The notes beneath the pieces are model-generated. The model worked only from the letters and a program-made list of their open reading frames with translations, was not told where the DNA came from and did not search any database. A stretch of 6,109 nucleotides of DNA. Source: Candidatus Kapaibacterium sp. GTDB taxonomy: Bacteria; Bacteroidota; Ignavibacteria; Palsa-1295. Position 1 is the first letter of the stretch. Every line of letters starts with the position of its first letter. Positions 1 to 6,043 of the stretch are shown piece by piece. The DNA is taken from positions 1-6,109 of the forward strand of contig JANWLI010000111.1 of NCBI GenBank assembly GCA_025450975.1, read 5' to 3'. Made by a program: the position numbers and the translations under genes.

Positions 1-519
1 CGCACTCCCGGCTTCGAGTGGCTGCGGCTCGAAGTTGTCGACGATGTCGGTGTCGGCTACATGATCTCTCAGATCGGTGGCAAGATCAGGTTGCTGCACG
101 GTCAGCAATTACTCTCGTTCGAATGGTATCCGTCGATTGGTCAGGCGATCAGAGGCCTGGAGAAGAACGCCTTCGCAGGTTTTGCAAGGTTTAGCTTGCT
201 TCGTGGTATTGCCATACCACTCTCCATGATCTCGGTTGCTTTGCTGCCCCTGATAGTTGCCATCGCATTCGGTAACCTTGCGATCATCGCAGCAGTCGTA
301 GCGATCTACTCCATCATCCCTGCGATCGGCGTAGTTGTCATCGGCAAGGGCGTAAGCATCAGGCCGATCATTGCAGCTACATTATGGCTTGGCTACGTCT
401 TCGTAGCAGTTGCGATCCTCAATTCAACAATTAAGGGCTGGCGCCAGCAGGGCCTCAGGTGGCGCGATACGTTTTATTCGATCGAGAAGCTAAAAGCCGG
501 ACGTCGGGTCGATCTCTAA
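1..519 (+). CDS. Family 2 glycosyltransferase, C-terminal part (5' end outside window)
   Basis: The frame is open from base 1 and stops at 517-519, so the 172 residues seen are the C-terminal portion of a longer protein; the ATG at 61 is internal. Residues 11-19 (EVVDDVGVG) fit the region of the catalytic-base aspartate in GT-A fold GT2 enzymes. They are followed by WYPSIGQAIRGLEKNAF (42-58), a pattern I associate with membrane-anchored COG1215-type glycosyltransferases. Three hydrophobic segments follow at about 69-91, 93-115 and 122-142, then a short basic cytoplasmic tail with GLRWRDTFYS. Enzymes of this class transfer a sugar from a nucleotide-sugar donor to a lipid, carotenoid or polysaccharide acceptor at the inner membrane. 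The donor-binding half and the first catalytic motifs lie outside the window, so the substrate cannot be named. The next gene on the same strand starts 29 bp downstream but appears to have its own promoter box. Confidence 0.85.
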   Translation, partial: RTPGFEWLRLEVVDDVGVGYMISQIGGKIRLLHGQQLLSFEWYPSIGQAIRGLEKNAFAGFARFSLLRGIAIPLSMISVALLPLIVAIAFGNLAIIAAVVAIYSIIPAIGVVVIGKGVSIRPIIAATLWLGYVFVAVAILNSTIKGWRQQGLRWRDTFYSIEKLKAGRRVDL

Positions 520-533
520 TTGATTTTTTTCCT

Positions 534-541
534 TACTTTTG
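534..541 (+). promoter_or_regulatory. Possible Bacteroidota-type -7 box (TACTTTTG)
   Basis: TACTTTTG matches the TAnnTTTG -7 element used by the Bacteroidota primary sigma factor. It lies 7 nt before the ATG at 549, so a transcript starting at the usual distance would have almost no leader. There is no TTTG at the expected -33 position (around 511-514 reads GATC), so this is weaker than the box at 3447. The preceding T-run (524-530) has no convincing stem in front of it and is not called a terminator. Confidence 0.35.
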
Positions 542-548
542 TGGAGTT

Positions 549-1313
549 ATGAAATGTATACTCCTTAGCATCTTGCTTCCTTTGGCCGCCAATCTGCAGG
601 CGCAGCCCTTCGACCTTGGATTTGAGGATTCGCTTCTTTCGCAAGTAGAAGGAAACGACAGGTGGTATACGCCACAAGAGGATTATCTAAGCTACACTGC
701 CGCGATCGTAAGAACCGAAGCGCTCCAGGGTGAGCGTGCGCTCCAGATCACAGCAAAAGAATCGAAACTGGCTGAAAAAATATCAGACGCATACTCAGCC
801 TCGATATCGCAAACCTTTGATGCATCGCTCTACAAAGGACAGCGTGTGCGCTTCAGTGCATTTGCCAAGCGTATTTCGGGTGACGGAGAAGCAAAGCTCT
901 TTATGACGGTTCGCAGAGACGATCGTGCCTATGAACGAGAGGAAGCGGTCGATCCTTCTAAAACAAAATGGAAGCGGTATGAAATAATTGCTGACGTCAG
1001 TCCGACAGCGAAAGAGATCGTTATTCGGGTGCTCACGTATGAGGAATGCTCGCTGCTATTCGACAGCCTTACGTTCGAGATCGTGGATAAAAGCGTGATG
1101 ACGGAACGAGAAAAGAGGTCATTCTATCGTGTCGTTGATTTTTATCAGGGGTTCACAAAACTATGGGTATACGAAGGAGAGATCAGCTACATTACCGGTT
1201 CCTCTAACGGCGGTACGATCATCATGAAGAATGCGAGGACGCATCGGTTTAACGAACTGCCACAATCATTGATCGATCGCGTGAATAAACGGCATGATGA
1301 AGAGAAGAGGTGA
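549..1313 (+). CDS. Secreted protein with carbohydrate-binding-like beta-sandwich and GTI..KN.RTH tail
   Basis: The protein has 254 residues from the ATG at 549. An in-frame ATG at 459 would overlap the glycosyltransferase and place about 30 non-signal residues ahead of a good signal peptide, so 549 is preferred. GGAG at 543-546 is only 2 nt from the start, which is unusually close. The signal peptide is residues 1 to about 19 (MKCILLSILLPLAANLQAQ). Residues 20-180 read like a galactose-binding or CBM-type jelly roll: FDLGFED at the start, SISQTFDASLYKGQRVRFSA in the middle, WKRYEIIADV with evenly spaced hydrophobics, and LLFDSLTFEIVD at the end. This resembles CBM4/9-like modules, but I see no catalytic domain. 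Residues 206-237 form a tail (GEISYI, GGTIIMKNARTHRF) that recurs in the lipoprotein at 3460-3807. Only one cysteine (C167) remains in the mature protein, so an internal disulfide is not possible. The function is unknown; a periplasmic or surface location is inferred. Confidence 0.8.
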   Translation: MKCILLSILLPLAANLQAQPFDLGFEDSLLSQVEGNDRWYTPQEDYLSYTAAIVRTEALQGERALQITAKESKLAEKISDAYSASISQTFDASLYKGQRVRFSAFAKRISGDGEAKLFMTVRRDDRAYEREEAVDPSKTKWKRYEIIADVSPTAKEIVIRVLTYEECSLLFDSLTFEIVDKSVMTEREKRSFYRVVDFYQGFTKLWVYEGEISYITGSSNGGTIIMKNARTHRFNELPQSLIDRVNKRHDEEKR

Positions 1314-1329
1314 TCTCTATTTCACCTCT
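1306..1329. terminator. Inverted repeat covering both convergent stop codons, possible bidirectional terminator
   Basis: AGAGGTGA (1306-1313) and TCACCTCT (1322-1329) are perfect 8-bp complements separated by an 8-nt loop. The left arm contains the TGA of the secreted-protein gene, and the loop contains the stop codon of dsbD read from the other strand. As there are only 3 bp between the two coding regions, this stem is the only candidate structure for ending either transcript. There is no clear T-run on either side, so it is not a textbook intrinsic terminator. Confidence 0.35.
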
Positions 1330-3374
1330 GCAACTTCACCAGTCGCAGTGTTACGGTTCTTCATCAGGAAGGAGATGAACGACTGCACGTCGCGTGTATA
1401 GCCCGGGAAGGTACCGAGTGCCCTGTCATCGGGAGAGAGGATGACATAGTAGGGAAGCGCGATCGTGTTGAAGCGGTTTTCCTGGATCACCTGATTGGAG
1501 TCGTTGAGCGGAGATCCGTCATCGGTATACAGACGCGCAAGCACGAAATCTGAGAACAAGCCCTTCACCTCATTGCGAGTAAAGACCTGCGATTCCATTG
1601 CGCGGCAGTTCGTGCAGGTATAGCCGGTAAAATCGACAAAGACATTCTTGCCACTGGCCTTTGCTTCGGCAAGGGCGCTGGAAAGCCGTGGATGCCATTG
1701 CTGGCGCTCCGGCTGAGTACGAGGTTGGCTCCCGTCAATATGTGGAATTGGACTAACACTACCAGCTAAGAATGGCTGTTCTTCCACGGGTGGCAGGAGC
1801 GCATCAAGTTCGCCAAGATGCTTGCCGCCAAATCCGGTAAAGAGATATATACCTGCTGTCAGGAAAACAACGGCAAAGACTGCGCGCAGCGGCCCGATAT
1901 GCGCCGATGGCGTATCATGCGGCAGGTTGAAGCGGCCGAGCAGATAGAGCGCAATGATGATCGCCGTAGCTGCCCACGATGCCAGCACGAGGTCGCGGGT
2001 GAAGATATCCCACTTCCAGACAAGATCGATGTTCGAGATGAACTTCAACGCGAAGGCGATCTCGAGAAAGCCCATCACCACTTTTACACTATTGAGCCAG
2101 CCGCCCGATTTCGGCAGCGACTTCATTGCTTTCGGGAAAAGCGCAAGGATAAAGAATGGCAGGGCAAAGACCGTCGCAAAGATCGTCATCCCGATAAACG
2201 GCGTCACCCAATCCCCTCGGCTAAAGGCAATGCTCAGGTTGCTGACAATGGGCACCGTGCACGTAAAGCTCGTGAGCGAGAAGACAAAGCCCATCATGAT
2301 GACAGACATGACCTTGTTCTTATGCTGCATCGCCTGCATGTTCAGCTTGGAGACAACGCCCGATGGAAGGCCGATCTCGAACATGCCAAAAAGATTGAGG
2401 GCAAAGGCAATGAAGATGCCGGCGACGACCATGTTCGTCCACGGATTTGAAGCGAAATTGCGAATCCCAGCCGGGCCTGCAATGAGCGCCAGTGCCAGGC
2501 CGAGTGCGACAAATGTAGAGATGATACCGAATGCGTAGAGCGTCGCATCGCGCACTGCATCTTTACGCGACTCCTGATTGCGCTTTGTAAAGAAGCTGAC
2601 CGTGATCGGGATCATCGGGAAAACGCAAGGTGTGACCAGAGCAGCTAATCCGCCGAGGATGGACAGGATAATAAGCTCGGCCATCGGAACGGTCGTAATA
2701 TCTTTCTCGCCCGATGCTTCAGCGATCGTCGTATCAGTTACAGAAGTTGTCGGAGCCATCGCCGTTGGCGGTGGCATGAGCATGGTGTCTTCGGCAGAGC
2801 CGGTAGCTGCAACACTTGAATCGGCGTCTGACGTATCCGATGCTTTTGCGACGATAACCTCGAATGGCTTCTGGCCGAGCCACGTCATTGGGATGGCAAA
2901 GGTGCCAGGTGGCAGACAAATATTTTCGGAACACGTTACATACTTGATGGCCAGTGCGAACGGTGTCTTGCCAATGTCGACGTTCTTATTAACTCGGATT
3001 GTCGCAAGAAGCTCAAAATCGTCTTTTAAGTATTTGGTAATGGACTGGAAGCCCGAATCGTATTTCTCAACGATCTTTCCTTTTTCGCGAATGCCGACGA
3101 GCGTATATTTATCGGTATGATCCGGATGGATCATCAACTCGAGTGGTGGAGGCCCCTCATCACTAGACTTTACACTGTACATGTGCCAGTGCGTCTGATT
3201 CACTTTAATGCGTGCTTCGAAGGTCTTGCCAACCTCGATCTTTTGCTTAGAATCTACCGAGAGCGTGAATACCGTTGAGTCGTTACGGAATTTTTCGGCA
3301 AAGCGCACCTTCTGGGCCAGACCGGTAAGGGGCACCATAATGGCTAAAAGCGCTAAAATCCGACGAATACGCAT
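1317..3374 (-). CDS. dsbD: Thiol:disulfide interchange protein DsbD
   Basis: The protein has 685 residues. DsbD takes electrons from cytoplasmic thioredoxin across the inner membrane and delivers them to periplasmic oxidised thiols (DsbC/DsbG- or CcmG/ResA-like partners). All three parts are present. A signal peptide (1 to about 21) leads into the periplasmic N-terminal domain with the redox pair C148/C153 (YVTCSENICLPP). A Ser/Thr/Ala/Pro-rich linker (about 175-225) follows. The polytopic membrane domain (about 230-515) holds the paired cysteines C250 (VTPCVFPMIP) and C372 (SFTCTVPI). The C-terminal thioredoxin-fold domain has C587-T-N-C590 in GYTCTNCRAME and a probable cis-proline at P641 (ALPYYVI). 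All six catalytic cysteines are intact, so it should be active. The length is somewhat above the E. coli protein, partly because of the linker. The start at 3374 gives a normal signal peptide and follows AGGG at 4-5 nt. It is monocistronic here: divergent from the lipoprotein (85 bp between starts) and convergent with the secreted protein. No ccm or other dsb genes are nearby. Confidence 0.95.
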   Translation of the reverse strand: MRIRRILALLAIMVPLTGLAQKVRFAEKFRNDSTVFTLSVDSKQKIEVGKTFEARIKVNQTHWHMYSVKSSDEGPPPLELMIHPDHTDKYTLVGIREKGKIVEKYDSGFQSITKYLKDDFELLATIRVNKNVDIGKTPFALAIKYVTCSENICLPPGTFAIPMTWLGQKPFEVIVAKASDTSDADSSVAATGSAEDTMLMPPPTAMAPTTSVTDTTIAEASGEKDITTVPMAELIILSILGGLAALVTPCVFPMIPITVSFFTKRNQESRKDAVRDATLYAFGIISTFVALGLALALIAGPAGIRNFASNPWTNMVVAGIFIAFALNLFGMFEIGLPSGVVSKLNMQAMQHKNKVMSVIMMGFVFSLTSFTCTVPIVSNLSIAFSRGDWVTPFIGMTIFATVFALPFFILALFPKAMKSLPKSGGWLNSVKVVMGFLEIAFALKFISNIDLVWKWDIFTRDLVLASWAATAIIIALYLLGRFNLPHDTPSAHIGPLRAVFAVVFLTAGIYLFTGFGGKHLGELDALLPPVEEQPFLAGSVSPIPHIDGSQPRTQPERQQWHPRLSSALAEAKASGKNVFVDFTGYTCTNCRAMESQVFTRNEVKGLFSDFVLARLYTDDGSPLNDSNQVIQENRFNTIALPYYVILSPDDRALGTFPGYTRDVQSFISFLMKNRNTATGEVAEVK

Positions 3375-3423
3375 TGAACCCTGTATAACGGTGATTTCAA
3401 AAGGTATGTTTCTCGAATAAGAT

Positions 3424-3454
3424 TTTGATTTCTATTGCATTTCGTGTATGTTTG
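3424..3454 (+). promoter_or_regulatory. Bacteroidota-type promoter TTTG-N19-TATGTTTG
   Basis: TTTG at 3424-3427 and TATGTTTG at 3447-3454 are separated by exactly 19 nt, matching the -33/-7 consensus of the Bacteroidota primary sigma factor (TTTG, about 19 nt, TAnnTTTG). Transcription would start near 3459-3462, essentially on the ATG at 3460. The box therefore both supports that start over the ATG at 3448, which lies inside the -7 element, and predicts a leaderless or nearly leaderless mRNA. It lies in the 85-bp divergent gap with dsbD; no equally good box was found for dsbD on the other strand. Confidence 0.6.
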
Positions 3455-3459
3455 CAGGT

Positions 3460-3807
3460 ATGAAATACGCTTTGTTCCTCTTAACCCTATGCCTGTTGAG
3501 CTGTGGCGGCTCCAGAAACTCTGTTTCGACCGAAAAAAAGGATTATACTCCTTTTATATTTTTTGATGGAGATCGGGCAAGAATGGTCTATCAGAGTGAC
3601 ATCTCCCACGTCTTACATGCTGGCGCTTCAGAAGGTACGATCGTGCTCAAGAACGGACGGACGCATGCTTTTGAAAGTTTGGGCACTCGCCCTGAACGCA
3701 GCCGCGCAGATCAGGAGTATAATAATCGCCAGCAGTATATGCACCAGATCGAGGCATATGCACGTCAGCGCAATCCTGAGTACACCTCAGGCCTTCAGCC
3801 GAATTAA
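3460..3807 (+). CDS. Small lipoprotein with GTI..KN.RTH motif
   Basis: The protein has 115 residues from the ATG at 3460. The ATG at 3448 would add MFAG ahead of the signal peptide and lies inside the -7 promoter box, so it is less likely. The start MKYALFLLTLCLLSC contains a type II signal peptide with lipobox LLSC and lipidated C15, followed by GGS, so membrane anchoring is expected. Residues 42-74 (MVYQSDISHV, then EGTIVLKNGRTHAFESL) match the tail of the secreted protein at 549-1313, with about 14 identities over 32 aligned positions and one gap. After this comes a charged, probably helical Arg/Gln/Tyr-rich C-terminus (about 77-108) ending near GLQPN. There is no catalytic motif and no cysteine other than C15. 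I do not recognise the family. It is divergent from dsbD and faces the nuclease operon across the palindromic repeat. Confidence 0.8.
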   Translation: MKYALFLLTLCLLSCGGSRNSVSTEKKDYTPFIFFDGDRARMVYQSDISHVLHAGASEGTIVLKNGRTHAFESLGTRPERSRADQEYNNRQQYMHQIEAYARQRNPEYTSGLQPN

Positions 3808-3846
3808 TCTCTGGGTTAGACGACGATCCTGATCGAGGACTCTCTC

Positions 3847-3946
3847 TCTCTGCGTGCATTTACCTCTGCGTCCACCGCGCCTCTGCGGTTAATCCCCCTT
3901 GGAGGTAACCGCAGAGGCACGGAGAACGCCAAGTAATCCGCAGAGA
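3847..3946. repeat. Palindromic intergenic repeat built on CTCTGCG units
   Basis: GCCTCTGCGGTTA (3879-3891) and TAACCGCAGAGGC (3906-3918) are perfect 13-bp complements around a 14-nt loop. They are extended after one mismatch by CCG/CGG (3875-3877 and 3920-3922). An outer arm, TCTCTGC (3847-3853) and GCAGAGA (3940-3946), closes the element. CTCTGCG occurs three times on the left side, preceded by a (CT)6 run at 3840-3851. Units of this kind (CTCTGCGnCC followed by CTCTGCGGTTA) resemble dispersed non-coding repeats I have seen across unrelated bacterial genomes; that is recollection, not a search. It fills most of the 154-bp convergent gap between the lipoprotein and nuclease genes and could also act as a two-way terminator, although no T-run follows it. 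Confidence 0.6.
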
Positions 3947-3961
3947 ATGTGATTTTGAACC

Positions 3962-4921
3962 CTAACTCAACTGCAACCCCCTAAGCATCACCGTCGGCAA
4001 ACGCTTCGGCATGTTTTTCCCGGCACGCATGGGTAGCCTCATCGCCGGATCGGCTTCGATCTTTTGCGGTGGTTTCTTCTTGAACGGTCGATTCACCTTC
4101 GGCCAATCGAAGGAAAGACCCGTCAGCTCTTCGATCTTCTCTATCGGCACCTGAAAGGTATTGCCTTCTTTGAATTCGAGATGCTCGAAGACATCTTCAT
4201 CGCGCTGCGGCTTGCCAAGGGTGAATCGGATCGGCTTCTTGATTATGCCGTCCTCAAGGAGGAATTTCTCCTGGCTCATGATGAATCCTACTGCATAGAG
4301 TTTGCCATTGCTCTTTTTCCAGACGACGATCTTCCAAAACAGATTCGGTATCTTGATCGTCTGCCCCTTGACCGGTGTGACGAACTCACTGTCGTGAGTC
4401 GAGAGGACAGGTCCGGTAAAGACATTGATGAGAAAATCCTGTCCCACAGCTCCGGTATGCAGAATATTATTTTCCAGCTCCTGCCAGATCTGCTGGTTGA
4501 GCTTCTTGTGCTGCGGCGCACAATTCGTAAAGATAAACGTATCTTCTCCTGCCTTTTTAGCCGTCGCCTTATCACCCCACTCCGGATCTTCGCGCTTGAC
4601 TAAATGCCCGCGATCGAAGTCTGACTTCTTTGCGCTATAGAGTTCTTTCCCTAGCTGCTCTTCGGGCTTGATGCGCGACTCTCCTTTCCAGGTACCTGCC
4701 CGGTTGTTATCCTGCCACTGTTTGCCGTCAACATTTACCGCAGTAAAGTAGGCAAGACGCCTGGCCTTGCTCATGACGACACTGTAGTGAATGTAGTCAA
4801 GAATGTTCTTACCGCCGGCAAAGGTCAGGATGTCCGTCTTGTTTTTGATCTTCGGCAATTCGATACGCATGCCTTTGCCAAGAAAATCTTTTGCGTAGCC
4901 AAGTGAAGTTTTTTTTGCCAT
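3962..4921 (-). CDS. DNA/RNA non-specific endonuclease (NUC1 family)
   Basis: The protein has 319 residues. NUC1 (beta-beta-alpha metal) nucleases cut both DNA and RNA without sequence preference, using a histidine base and one bound Mg2+. The signature DRGH is at 103-106, with H106 as the catalytic base. NCAPQHKKLNQQIWQELE (133-150) supplies N133, the metal-ligand equivalent N142 and E150, which has the same 8-residue spacing from N142 as N119 to E127 in Serratia nuclease. LDYIHYSVVMSKARRLAYFT (41-60) matches the family's N-terminal strand region, and the nuclease fold runs to about 215. There is no signal peptide or membrane segment, unlike the secreted Serratia-type enzymes. The C-terminus (about 278-319) is rich in Lys, Arg and Pro and may bind nucleic acid. 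The gene follows the C1 peptidase by 14 bp with no Shine-Dalgarno sequence, suggesting translational coupling. Codons 2-5 contain a run of eight A residues (4909-4916 on the opposite strand). No immunity gene is seen beside it. Confidence 0.93.
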   Translation of the reverse strand: MAKKTSLGYAKDFLGKGMRIELPKIKNKTDILTFAGGKNILDYIHYSVVMSKARRLAYFTAVNVDGKQWQDNNRAGTWKGESRIKPEEQLGKELYSAKKSDFDRGHLVKREDPEWGDKATAKKAGEDTFIFTNCAPQHKKLNQQIWQELENNILHTGAVGQDFLINVFTGPVLSTHDSEFVTPVKGQTIKIPNLFWKIVVWKKSNGKLYAVGFIMSQEKFLLEDGIIKKPIRFTLGKPQRDEDVFEHLEFKEGNTFQVPIEKIEELTGLSFDWPKVNRPFKKKPPQKIEADPAMRLPMRAGKNMPKRLPTVMLRGLQLS

Positions 4922-4935
4922 GTTCGCAGGTTATG

Positions 4936-5865
4936 CTATTGTCCGAATTGTCCTGTTGCGATCCATTCATTCTTAATGAGCGTCCACCAGTCGTCGGCAA
5001 GCCCGCGCAGTACGTACTCGTATGGTAACCAGAGGTAGCCACCCATGCCGCCCCACTCCGGCCCCCAGGAATTGCGAATGAGCAGCGCTCCGGTTGTGTC
5101 CTTGCTACCTTTATCGCGATTCTTTATCTTGATGGAATCATCGTAGCCAACTGCCATCACGGCATGCCCACCTTGCACCCGGTCCTTCATCGACGGGAAG
5201 GGAATGCAGCCTGTCTTCATCGCTTCGTCGATCGAATCGTAGACCGTAAACCCGAAGACGAGCGGAAGCTTGCGGGCGATATGGTCTTTGATCGTAAGCA
5301 GCAACTCTTTTCGATCGACGCCTGGCGGATCGAGCCGATAGTAGCTGATGGCACGATAGCTCTGCGCAAATGAATAGCAAAATGCCGTCGGCTCCTCATC
5401 GTACCGGGACTCGTCATAGGGCCAGTACTCTTCCGGAGGTACGCCAAAGAGCGCAAGGGCACCAATGGCTGAGCGAAGGTATGCGCCACGATCTCCCTCC
5501 CACTTCAAAAGATTACGCGTAGCCTTATAGAGAAACAGTCTCGATGCATCGATATGAATGCCGAATGCCTGACGTTCATAATATTCGACCAGGCCGGTAA
5601 CTGCATGCGCCGTGCATGAGCCGATATCTCCCTGATCTTCGACTGGCGAGCAGCAGAGCCGTAAGTCAAGTTTGGTTTTTGATGTCGTTTTTCCGCGGGA
5701 TCCGTTTTTCGTCAGCAGTCCCACATCGATAAGCATTTCTTTTACCGTACTCTTTACGCCGCGTTTCTGGCTTCCTACGGGGATGATGTTCGTCAGTGGC
5801 GTGAAATCACGAATGTCTGGATAGTCATGTAACCATCCCATTGATTTCTGTTTGATCGTTTCCAT
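4936..5865 (-). CDS. Papain-like (C1 family) cysteine peptidase
   Basis: The protein has 309 residues. The catalytic elements are in papain order: oxyanion Q78 and nucleophile C84 in EDQGDIGSCTAHA, H234 in QGGHAVMAVGYDD, and N265 in LLIRNSWGPEWGGMGGY. The enzyme should therefore be an active cysteine protease. The N-terminus GWLHDYPDIRDF (10-21) is typical of bacterial C1 peptidases that begin directly before the catalytic domain. A basic stretch at about 30-66 separates it from the DLRLCCSPVEDQG strand; it is too short to be a standard inhibitory propeptide. There is no signal peptide, so a cytoplasmic location is expected. The start at 5865 has GGAA about 6 nt upstream; Met9 is an alternative and would remove only eight residues. 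It is first of a two-gene unit with the nuclease 14 bp downstream. No clear promoter box was found in the 89 bp between its start and the upstream terminator. The substrate is unknown; the nuclease or a host or phage protein is conceivable. Confidence 0.92.
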   Translation of the reverse strand: METIKQKSMGWLHDYPDIRDFTPLTNIIPVGSQKRGVKSTVKEMLIDVGLLTKNGSRGKTTSKTKLDLRLCCSPVEDQGDIGSCTAHAVTGLVEYYERQAFGIHIDASRLFLYKATRNLLKWEGDRGAYLRSAIGALALFGVPPEEYWPYDESRYDEEPTAFCYSFAQSYRAISYYRLDPPGVDRKELLLTIKDHIARKLPLVFGFTVYDSIDEAMKTGCIPFPSMKDRVQGGHAVMAVGYDDSIKIKNRDKGSKDTTGALLIRNSWGPEWGGMGGYLWLPYEYVLRGLADDWWTLIKNEWIATGQFGQ

Positions 5866-5954
5866 GGTATTCCGTTATTGATTAAGCTAAACTTGAACCG
5901 AAGTATCTTCCGAAAAATACAACGAAAACGCTTGCCTTCCATAATAACAGCTGC

Positions 5955-5982
5955 AAAAAAAAGGCATACTTTCGTATGCCTT
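5955..5982 (-). terminator. Intrinsic terminator (minus strand)
   Basis: On the minus strand a perfect 9-bp stem, AAGGCATAC and GTATGCCTT, is closed by a GAAA tetraloop (a stable GNRA loop) and followed by an unbroken run of eight T, the first two of which overlap the stem. The stem is at 5961-5969 and 5974-5982 and the run is at 5955-5962. This is a textbook Rho-independent terminator. It ends transcription of the minus-strand gene whose stop is at 6044 and insulates the peptidase-nuclease unit, which must therefore have its own promoter between about 5866 and 5954. Confidence 0.88.
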
Positions 5983-6043
5983 AACACTTTAATGCCTATC
6001 ACTTCTATCCGACTCCAGGGATAAAGAATACGGTTGCTCACTT

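Noticed and set aside
500..530. T-run after the glycosyltransferase stop as an intrinsic terminator
   Set aside because: No stem longer than about 3 bp precedes the T-run.
1818..2538. Long plus-strand open frames (210 and 194 codons) inside dsbD
   Set aside because: They lie antisense to a fully recognisable DsbD membrane domain, have compositions typical of reverse-frame readings and no motifs.
2578..3120. 180-codon plus-strand open frame opposite the N-terminal part of dsbD
   Set aside because: Antisense shadow of the DsbD linker and N-terminal domain; no start signal or family resemblance.
4064..4603. 179-codon plus-strand open frame opposite the nuclease, considered as a possible antisense immunity gene
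   Set aside because: It is the reverse-frame shadow of the NUC1 domain; no ribosome site, promoter or recognisable fold.
5866..5954. TATTTTTC on the minus strand as a -7 box for the peptidase operon
   Set aside because: It has one mismatch to TAnnTTTG and no TTTG at the right distance upstream, too weak to call.
5793..6041. 82-codon minus-strand open frame across the peptidase start
   Set aside because: It runs through the strong terminator at 5955-5982 and overlaps the peptidase start in another frame, so it is very unlikely to be translated.
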